Below are positions 57,404-64,000 of a stretch of DNA of 64,000 nt, in pieces. The stretch covers positions 186,001-250,000 of the forward strand of contig JACVRA010000125.1 in NCBI GenBank assembly GCA_019828545.1, given 5' to 3'. Position 1 is the stretch's first letter, and each line of letters begins with the position of its first letter. The notes below the pieces were generated by a model. It made no database searches. It was not told where the DNA came from and saw nothing but the letters and a program-made list of their open reading frames with translations. The translations under genes and the position numbers were made by a program. Origin of the DNA: Paracamarosporium sp. OC-R06-R3. Its lineage: Eukaryota > Ascomycota > Dothideomycetes > Pleosporales > Didymosphaeriaceae.

Positions 57404-57969
57404 GCTGTTCTTTCTCGCTGTACACCTTTTTCTTTCGTAGCACCAACTGGCCAGGCCGATCAAAATGAAGATCCGGGAACATCATGGAGGCTTGCGAACG
57501 TAAAAGCTGGACGACTTTCTCCTGTTCCTGTTTTTCATTTTTTGTTTTTTTTTGTTTGGTTTTTTTGGCATAAGGTGTCTTAGGATCGCTTGCTTCGTGG
57601 CTATGAAGTGCATCTCTGCGTTTTGAAATGTTGAATTTGGTGATATTGATTATCATCATTAGGTCTATGATTTGCCGTGGCCCTTTCCTTCATGCTTAAT
57701 TCCAAAGCTTCAACGGTTTCAGTATTCCATTGTTTAACAATCGTTTGTTAAATGATGCAAATTCGGTGGTGTTTGTCTCGCATGAGCCACTGCCGCTGTC
57801 CGTCGCTAAGTGAAAATTTTCGCATGGTAGAACCATAATTTTCTGTTTACCCCACTTACATAATTACCACGCAAGACTCATTCATCATTGATGCAGACAT
57901 GTTGTGTACTTCTTGGAATCTGGGTATATAATCTTTTTTGGGTGTTGAATATTCATCAAATCAGAACAA

Positions 57970-58075
57970 GCCCGGCTAGCTCAATCGGTAGAGCGTGAGA
58001 CTCTTAAGTATTCACGGTCTAACAACTCGATTACTCGGCATCTCAAGGTTGTGGGTTCGACCCCCACGTCGGGCT
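57970..58075 (+). tRNA. tRNA-Lys (CUU) with intron
   Basis: Acceptor GCCCGGC pairs with GTCGGGC (one G-T), D-arm GCTC/GAGC, anticodon stem TGAGA/TCTCA and T-arm GTGGG/CCCAC, discriminator T. The anticodon CTT lies in loop CTCTTAA. A 33-base intron (58007-58039) interrupts the gene between positions 37 and 38, and the spliced tRNA is 73 bases. A box (TAGCTCAATCGG) and B box (GGTTCGACCCC) are intact. Confidence 0.97.
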
Positions 58076-58078
58076 GTC

Positions 58079-58086
58079 TTTTTTTT
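58079..58086 (+). terminator. RNA polymerase III terminator of tRNA-Lys
   Basis: Eight T residues starting four bases after the tRNA-Lys discriminator. Confidence 0.9.
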
Positions 58087-58408
58087 GTATTTTTGCCGTC
58101 TGTTGTTCATTAGAATGTGCTGCTGGGAGGGAGATGTGTCGATAAATATCGGTACGGTGCGCCCCACTTCGACAACCCCGCTATTTTTGGCCTGTGATGT
58201 GGACAAAGACAAGATCCCATGCACGATCTTTCAGATTACATCAGGACACGTACATTATCATTATATTACTGCTATCTTACTTCATTATTTGCACATTAAC
58301 ATGTAGTGCTTTCTCTGCCGTTGCGCGTACGAAAGAAAATCATCCTCCTGCTCAATGCTTCGATTGAACTGCCCGTCCTCTTGTACTCGTCGCTGTTTTA
58401 CCATGCGA

Positions 58409-59029
58409 CTAGATGAAGACCCTCTTGACATCGACCTTGACGCACCCTGGCGTCTCCGGCTTCGCACCTCCCAAAGCCCATACCAGATTGACGTACTCGT
58501 ATCCTAGGTAGTATGTCGAGCAGGCATACCACCTGTAGTAGGCCGTGGTATCACCTGCAGTTGGCGGGCTCGTCTTATAGTTGATATATCCCTGCACATT
58601 CAACAATCCCTTGTTGTCAAAAGCCAGCGTCTGTGTGTTTGCGCCTGACCCAGGAAATAGCAGCGGCAGCGCATAGTTCGTCGTAGGGTCGTAGTAAAAT
58701 TCTAGCGACGAAGGGATTGGCGGGGTTGCGTTCAACTTGTAGGTAAGAATGCCTGGAACACCCGCAGCCGTGCTGGGTGTCTCATCTGTAGAGGACGTGT
58801 TGAAGCGGAAGGTGGCGGCTGCGATCGGGTTGGGCTTGGACGTCGAGGCGGCGTTGGAGAGGCAAAGCGACTCAATTGCGGCACCAGTATGACAGGCCGA
58901 GAGGGTGTCTCCGTTTATCTTAGAGTCCTTCGATGAGAGGACAAGGCGGAAGGACTTGGATTCGACATCGAATTGGGCAGTCGTGAGGGTTGAGAGAGCC
59001 AAAGCGAGAGCGGGGATGGTGAGCTTCAT
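58409..59029 (-). CDS. small secreted protein, DUF7907-like
   Basis: Intronless, 206 residues. A signal peptide (MKLTIPALALALSTLTTA) is followed by 'QFDVESKSFRLVLSS' and 'LSACHTGAAIESLCLS', which I associate with the DUF7907 family of fungal secreted proteins. A beta-rich body ('ILTYKLNA', 'FYYDPTTNYALPLLFPGSG') and a C-terminal 'WYACSTYYLGYEYVNLVWALG' segment (over-length motif shortened in meaning: Cys, Tyr-rich) follow. Four to five Cys may form disulfides. Function is unknown, and a role at the cell surface or as an effector is possible. Confidence 0.8.
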   Translation of the reverse strand: MKLTIPALALALSTLTTAQFDVESKSFRLVLSSKDSKINGDTLSACHTGAAIESLCLSNAASTSKPNPIAAATFRFNTSSTDETPSTAAGVPGILTYKLNATPPIPSSLEFYYDPTTNYALPLLFPGSGANTQTLAFDNKGLLNVQGYINYKTSPPTAGDTTAYYRWYACSTYYLGYEYVNLVWALGGAKPETPGCVKVDVKRVFI

Positions 59030-59923
59030 GATACTGCCAGTCTTTGAGCGAATGACTTGGGTAGGTGAAGTGGTATGTTACAATGTAGATGCTATGCAGT
59101 GTCAATATTCAGGCGACGCATCTCGCATCTTATACTGTTGCTCCGCGACATTCCCTTTGAGGTGGCTAGTAATCGCTCATCGCTGCACTAGGTCACGAGC
59201 CCACCGTCGATCACGCCGCCAGATGACATCCGAAATCCGCTCTGCTAGTGACTTTACCCAGCCTCTCGTGATCCTAGGACCCAAAAAGACCGGGCCCCGC
59301 TCAAAATAGGCATGTAGATGCAGTAGCGCGTGAAGCTTTGTGGTACACCGGCCTATCAGGTTAAGCTTTCAACGCAGCGCCCATTCTGTTTCTTCCCCAC
59401 GGGCAACTTCGAGACAAGGGTGCGCTAATCGATAACAGTCAGCAATCCGAGCATGGGTCAATAATGGACGAAGGGCTTGCAGTGAAATATCGAGAATATT
59501 GAAACGTGACGGTGGGCATATTGGGCAATGCTGACGAAGCAGCAAATGAGGAAATTCGATAATTGTGTATACGTTGTGAAAGTCGGTCGACATGACAAGC
59601 GAACTCGGTGTCACATCAAAGCGGCCTCCATCATTATGTCAAGCGTCAAAGTAGTATCGTATGTTCAAAGAATCTTCTCTGGGTGAAGTTCCAGCCACCT
59701 CTGACTAGCGGCTAGTGTGACATCACTCTGCCTGCAATGATCCCGCGGTGCCATCAGCCCCCAGCCTCACAACTACCACTGGTCTCCATCTCTTTCGCTA
59801 GGAGCAATTTCCCGAGCAACCGCATCAAGAGGTAACATCAATTGACTTAGGCTTGTTTAGCTCACGTATGTGAGTAGTATCTTACGCTTTCTTACCCACA
59901 GGCCTTTCAAACGCAACGTCAAT
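59030..59923. other. intergenic region
   Basis: Upstream of the secreted-protein gene and 3' flank of the next minus-strand gene. No supported feature. Confidence 0.55.
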
Positions 59924-61152
59924 TCACCGCCGTCGTATCGCGCCATCATGCTCTATGGCCCCATCAGCTCTCCCTGACCCCGCGCCCACCCAACCACCTT
60001 CTTTCTCGTCATCTTCGACTGCAGGGGTATTGCTGATGGTTCGCGTTTGAATAGCCCACCACGTACTCCAGGTGATCCAACAGAAAATGGCATCGAACGC
60101 TACACTGCTGACTGCCGGATGTTCCCACAACTGTTGCCAGATACCGCGAGGACCACCGTAGCTGTAAGCTAGAGCAGTCACTCTGGTGAATAGTAACCCG
60201 CCACCGAAGTTGTTTGCGGCCCAGAGGAATTTGTAGACGGTGCCCGCAAATTCCACGTTAGAATCAGATAAGAACTTTTGAGGCACCACCGCGCGCAGCA
60301 GTGGCATGACAAGCAGCGCAACATGGGGCGTCAGCAGCATTGGCATAAAGTCTTTTTGGTGGTACCAATAATGTTCATCAGCAAGTTGGTATGCTGGCCA
60401 TATGGTGAAGGCGATAGAAAGGAGATTGACAAGCCACGGTCCGAGCCACTTTCTTCGATATATGCCTGTTGAAGAAGGAGGTGGTGGCGGTGGAGGCGTC
60501 AAGAGCAGGGTGAGGAGATACAGGTTTGTGGCGAAGCTGATCGCGACAATCTGGCCAAGCAACATAAATGCCCATGTGTACCTGATACCACGGCGGGTTC
60601 CTGGATCTCGTTAACCGTCGCTCCATGCTTGGGCTTTGGAAACAAACCTCTTTCTTCCAGGCTCAAGCCCAGCCCGCTCGCAAAGAAGAAGATCTGATGC
60701 GACCACCAGTAGCGCGTATTCCCCACGACAACTGTTTCCCAAGCCTCTTTGAATAGCGAAGTTTCCTTCAACCACAGTCCCCAATGCATCTTGTCTTGGC
60801 TTATGTCGAACCGCGAGCGCCACATTGCCCAGGCCTGGTACGAAACTCGGAAATAGCTGAGCATGTAGTACCACGTGGTAAAAAGGCTAAGGGCTGCGAG
60901 AATCGCAAATATCCGTACGTGTTGTTTTGCTGGGAGGCGTGCTGTGGTGGATTTTGATAGTATGTTGTAGTTTTGGACAAGCTTGTAGATGATAAAGACG
61001 CTGAGAGAAATACAAAGCCCCAGATACGAAAAGAAGATGAGATAGGCACGCCCATTGGTGTCCGTTCCCGGAGGCGGAGGGTCTTTGTGCATGTAGCGCT
61101 CAGGAATGTTGTCGTGAGCGTAGCTCGGCGGGGCAAAACCTGGAGGTGCCAT
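59924..61152 (-). CDS. multispanning membrane protein of unknown function
   Basis: Exons 61152-60648 and 60606-59924 give 395 residues. The junction uses a 41-base intron (G|GTTTGT ... TTAACGAG|AT), which restores 'EERDPGTRRGIRYTWAFMLLGQ'; the nearer acceptor CAG at 60,581 would break the frame. The N-terminus is Pro-rich, followed by about eight TM helices. Landmarks include 'RYWWSHQIFFFASGLGLSLE', 'GPWLVNLLSIAFTIWPAY' and 'LLTPHVALLVMPLLR'. The C-terminus is acidic and Gly-rich. I recognise the family as conserved in moulds without known role. A glycosylation-sequon search or localisation cannot be done by eye. Confidence 0.75.
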
Positions 61153-61705
61153 TGCGATACAAAGAGGCGTTGTCGTGGTTGTGTGGTTACATGCGAGGCT
61201 TTAAACATAACACATATCAGACGAAACGTGTTCAGAGCGGACTAAAGGGTATGTTTACAGAGCCGAATAAAGTGGTTCATTAAGCCGGTATCTTCTCCTT
61301 GGCTTCGAACAGCCAATTAGCGGGACGCAAGCGACCCGCCCACGTGGTGCCATCACGTGTGTCACTGGCAGCTTGGCATTCACGAAAACGGGATCGGCTT
61401 CCCCACATTTCCCTAGGAGAAGAATCCAGCATCATTCCCTCGAGTCCCCTTCCTTGTAACGACCTGAATGGAATTCTCCCTCCGCTCGTACATCCTCCTA
61501 CTATTGTGATTTCGCTCTCCGCACTCCCTCGTGACATTGTTAAACGTCGAGACATCAATTGACGGGCCAGACGCACGGTGATGTCAGGCTCACGGACCAC
61601 AATTGACTTTTCCTTCTGAAACGCACCATTGGCCCAGAGAACACCAACATCGCCCCCTTGCAACATTCACTCATAGCTGGCCTCGCAGCACGCTCAGCAA
61701 ACACA
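61153..61705. other. divergent intergenic region
   Basis: Shared upstream region of the membrane protein (minus) and amino-acid transporter (plus). No other feature. Confidence 0.55.
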
Positions 61706-63454
61706 ATGTCGGATAATCCGTCCAGGCCATCTGAACAGGACCTTGCCAGCCATGGCAGGGTTCTCTCACCGCATCTGGATCCCAGTTACACAGCCGATTT
61801 CGATGGCACAGGGGCCAACACCGCAAATGGCAACTCACAGGGTCCTGACGATTCAGCAGAATCATCTTTGCGTCTTCCGGGTGGTGACATGCACAGAGAC
61901 CTTTACCGCATCCAGGCCAACTCCAAACGCGTCAAAATGCATCAACGGGCGGCAACATTTTCCCATGCCACTGAGTTTACACCTTCTGAGGCCGGTGATG
62001 ATGACTTTGTGCCTGTCTCTGAGCAGCTCGTTCCGGGTGGTTTTAGGCGAGCATACTTGACGCGCCAGGCCAGAAGCGTTAGCTACATTGCTGCCCCGGT
62101 GACGAGGAACTTTATCTCTTTCTTGGAGCTTTACGGAAACTTCGCCGGTGAAGACCTTGAAGAGACAGACGACGAATCAGCCATTGAAGATGAGGAAGCA
62201 AACGTACAACCAGACGAGCGCCGGCCTTTACTTGGGAGAAGGAAAAGCTCTAAAAGAATTAAGGCTCAAGGCGACGCTTCCAACATGAAATCCTTCTTCA
62301 CTCTGTTGAAGGCTTTCGTTGGGACTGGCATCATGTTCTTACCCAAGGCCTTCAAGAATGGCGGAATGTTGTTCTCGTCCATCACGCTCCTCACGGTGGC
62401 CGCAGTCACCATGCTCTGCTTCCAACTTCTACTCCAATGCCGAGCAAGATATGGTGGTGGTTACGGAGAGCTAGGCCAAGCTATTGGTGGAGCACGGTTA
62501 CGATCGATCATCCTTTCTTCCATCATGCTCTCACAGATTTGTTTTGTCTGTGCAGGTCTTATTTTTACCGCGGACAACATCTCGGCTTTCCTAACGGCGG
62601 TGACGCCCAAGAACAACGTACCTCTATCCACCAATGCTCTCATTGGTATCCAGGTCATTGCGCTGATTCCAATGTCTTACATCCGCAACATTTCGAAGCT
62701 CGGCCCTCTCGCTATCTTGGCCGACGTCTTCATTGCCATGGGCCTGGTGTACATCTACTGGTACGACATCTCAAGCATATCTAAGATGCATGGTTTCCAC
62801 CCTTCGGTCGAGCTTTTCAACCCTCGGGACTTCACCCTTACCATCGGCTCGGCGATCTTCACCTTCGAAGGTATCGGTCTCATTTTACCCATTCAATCGA
62901 GCATGAAGCACCCTGAGCACTTCAACAAGCTCCTCGGCCTCGTGATGCTTATCATCACTGTCATTTTCGCATCCGTCGGCATCATGTGCTACGGTACATT
63001 TGGTGAGCACGTCAGTGTTGAGGTCATCACCAATTTCCCGCAGACTAGCAAGCTCGTCAACGCTATCCAATTCCTGTACGCCCTCGCGGTCATGGTTGGT
63101 GAACCGGTTCAGCTGTTCCCCGCTATTCGTATCCTTGAACAGAAGCTTTTCGGCCAGCGCTCCGGTAAACAAAACGTGCTTACCAAGTGGAAGAAGAACG
63201 CTTTCCGCACGTCAGTCGTGCTATTTGCCGGTGTGATTGCGATCCTTGGCGCGAGCAACCTTGACAAGTTCGTTGCACTCATTGGAAGTGTTGCTTGCGT
63301 GCCGTTGGTGTATATCTACCCGGCGTTCCTTCATTTGCGTGGCGTCGCACAGAGCAACCTCGCGAAGGCTGGCGATATCCTCATGATGGTTATTGGTGTG
63401 GTGGCTATGGTGTACACAGCGTCCATCACGATCGCCCGGTGGTCAGAGGCTTAA
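61706..63454 (+). CDS. vacuolar amino acid transporter, AVT3/AVT4-like
   Basis: Intronless, 582 residues. A hydrophilic N-terminus of about 190 residues, with acidic stretches ('EDLEETDDESAIEDEEANV'), leads to 11 TM helices of the amino acid/auxin permease (Aa_trans) family. Landmarks are 'FFTLLKAFVGTGIMFLPKAF' in helix 1, 'CRARYGGGYGELGQAIGG' (within limits of the loop), 'SAIFTFEGIGLILPIQSSM' in helix 6 and 'ALAVMVGEPVQLFPAIRIL' in helix 8-9. The long N-terminus and helix 1 pattern match yeast Avt3/Avt4, which export neutral and basic amino acids from the vacuole. The frame opens upstream with TTG, so the first ATG is used. The substrate range is inferred. Confidence 0.92.
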   Translation: MSDNPSRPSEQDLASHGRVLSPHLDPSYTADFDGTGANTANGNSQGPDDSAESSLRLPGGDMHRDLYRIQANSKRVKMHQRAATFSHATEFTPSEAGDDDFVPVSEQLVPGGFRRAYLTRQARSVSYIAAPVTRNFISFLELYGNFAGEDLEETDDESAIEDEEANVQPDERRPLLGRRKSSKRIKAQGDASNMKSFFTLLKAFVGTGIMFLPKAFKNGGMLFSSITLLTVAAVTMLCFQLLLQCRARYGGGYGELGQAIGGARLRSIILSSIMLSQICFVCAGLIFTADNISAFLTAVTPKNNVPLSTNALIGIQVIALIPMSYIRNISKLGPLAILADVFIAMGLVYIYWYDISSISKMHGFHPSVELFNPRDFTLTIGSAIFTFEGIGLILPIQSSMKHPEHFNKLLGLVMLIITVIFASVGIMCYGTFGEHVSVEVITNFPQTSKLVNAIQFLYALAVMVGEPVQLFPAIRILEQKLFGQRSGKQNVLTKWKKNAFRTSVVLFAGVIAILGASNLDKFVALIGSVACVPLVYIYPAFLHLRGVAQSNLAKAGDILMMVIGVVAMVYTASITIARWSEA

Positions 63455-63818
63455 AAATGCATGAAGGTAAATTTGAAGAGTAATAGGCAGAGTTATTAAG
63501 TAACAAGTAGACGTGTACACGCATTGACGGACTTGCATTGATAAAGCGTTTGTTTTATGCACAAAAAGGCGTTAGGGAAAGCATTGAGGTAGTACATGAT
63601 CAGAAAATTCACAGCATAGTCACATACAATTCTCTGTGAGCAAATCTTCTGGCCGTCGCTGCACTGTTCTAAGATGATGATGATGAGTTATAGTTTACGA
63701 GCATCGGGCATCTTTTCCATGGTATATCTGGGACTCGCCTCGTATCGCTGCGTTCTTCAATTCTTTTTAATATCTTTCAGTTATCGACTAAGTACAAAGA
63801 CAAACTTATAGCGCAAGC
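63455..63818. other. intergenic region
   Basis: 3' flank of the transporter and leader of the RING gene. A short ATGATG run lies near 63,675. No other feature. Confidence 0.55.
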
Positions 63819-64000
63819 ATGTCGCACTTCTCTAATAGAGAAGCTTTTCTCGCCGAGGGCCTAGAACCCTACAACAATGCAAAGGCATCGTCCTCAGCAC
63901 AGGTCCTCCCCAAATGCCCCATCTGTCTTGAAGAATTCACTGCAACGCCCTCGGTCAAAATCAGATCCTGTGGGCACATTTACCACAAAACCTGTCTGAC
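63819..64000 (+). CDS. RING-H2 finger protein, 5' part (runs off window)
   Basis: First 60 codons of a gene that continues past the right edge. 'KCPICLEEFTATP' supplies the first Cys pair and 'SCGHIYHKTCL' supplies Cys-x-His-x2-His-x2-Cys, the RING-H2 arrangement. Members are usually E3 ubiquitin ligases. The remaining two zinc ligands, and any further domains, lie outside the window. Confidence 0.8.
   Translation, partial: MSHFSNREAFLAEGLEPYNNAKASSSAQVLPKCPICLEEFTATPSVKIRSCGHIYHKTCL

Larger units (their letters stand above)
55028..57969. other. long stretch without a recognisable gene
   Basis: No conserved protein is found in almost 3 kb. The stretch holds a diverged ~200-bp tandem array, four TATA boxes, one short hydrophobic open frame (separate entries) and T-rich tracts near 57,520-57,570. 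All open frames over the array are short, overlap on both strands and change frame between repeat copies. Confidence 0.6.

Noticed and set aside
28821..64000. Secondary-metabolite gene cluster
   Set aside because: A Zn2Cys6 regulator, transporters and an SDR occur in the window, but there is no polyketide synthase, NRPS, terpene cyclase or P450, and the genes are interspersed with housekeeping genes.

Overview
This window is nuclear DNA of a filamentous ascomycete (Pezizomycotina). Gene style suggests a Dothideomycete such as Pleosporales, but that is an inference. The signs are compact genes with short GT-AG introns (about 41-120 bases, often with CTAAC/CTGAC branch sites), fungal-only families (Zn2Cys6 regulator, PTH11-like rhodopsin-fold proteins, M35 aspzincin, fasciclin, ICP55, AP-1-like bZIP) and intron-bearing tRNA genes. 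There are no bacterial-type operons, CRISPR arrays or intact transposons. Exon coordinates in the entries come from reading frames and splice consensus, not transcripts.

Layout. 0.8-3.6 kb: a TDP2-like phosphodiesterase and a rhodopsin-fold membrane protein, both minus. 3.6-6.8 kb: gene-poor and decayed, with a minus-strand relic carrying two CpA-to-TpA-type nonsense codons. 6.8-6.95 kb: a tRNA-Glu(UUC) that appears to have two introns, one inside the D-loop with GT-AG ends. 7.2-14.9 kb: a conserved unknown, a histidine-phosphatase enzyme, a small unknown and a large fungal membrane protein. 15.4-24.6 kb: an SDR, a secreted M35-type metalloprotease, a sugar porter, a membrane protein and a DMT transporter. 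25.1-38.6 kb: reticulon, DJ-1/HSP31-like protein, a second rhodopsin-fold protein, a JmjC hydroxylase, a GPI-type fasciclin and a Zn2Cys6 regulator. 39.4-55.0 kb is a housekeeping and stress block: glyoxalase-like protein, SPF30-like splicing factor, AP-1-like redox bZIP, alpha/beta hydrolase, SIRT5-like sirtuin, ICP55 and PAN2. 55.0-58.1 kb lacks a recognisable gene but holds a diverged ~200-bp tandem array, four TATA boxes and a tRNA-Lys(CUU). 58.4-64.0 kb: a secreted DUF7907-like protein, a multispanning membrane protein, a vacuolar amino-acid transporter and the start of a RING-H2 protein.

Functional themes are loose, as expected of a fungal chromosome arm. Several products meet in oxidative or carbonyl stress (AP-1 factor, DJ-1/HSP31-like, glyoxalase-like) and in mitochondrial proteostasis (SIRT5-like and ICP55, head to head across 326 bases). 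RNA metabolism is represented by PAN2 and SPF30. The observations most worth testing are the doubly interrupted tRNA-Glu, the TATA-rich tandem array after PAN2, and the stop-free 51-base intron in the redox-sensing domain of the AP-1 factor.
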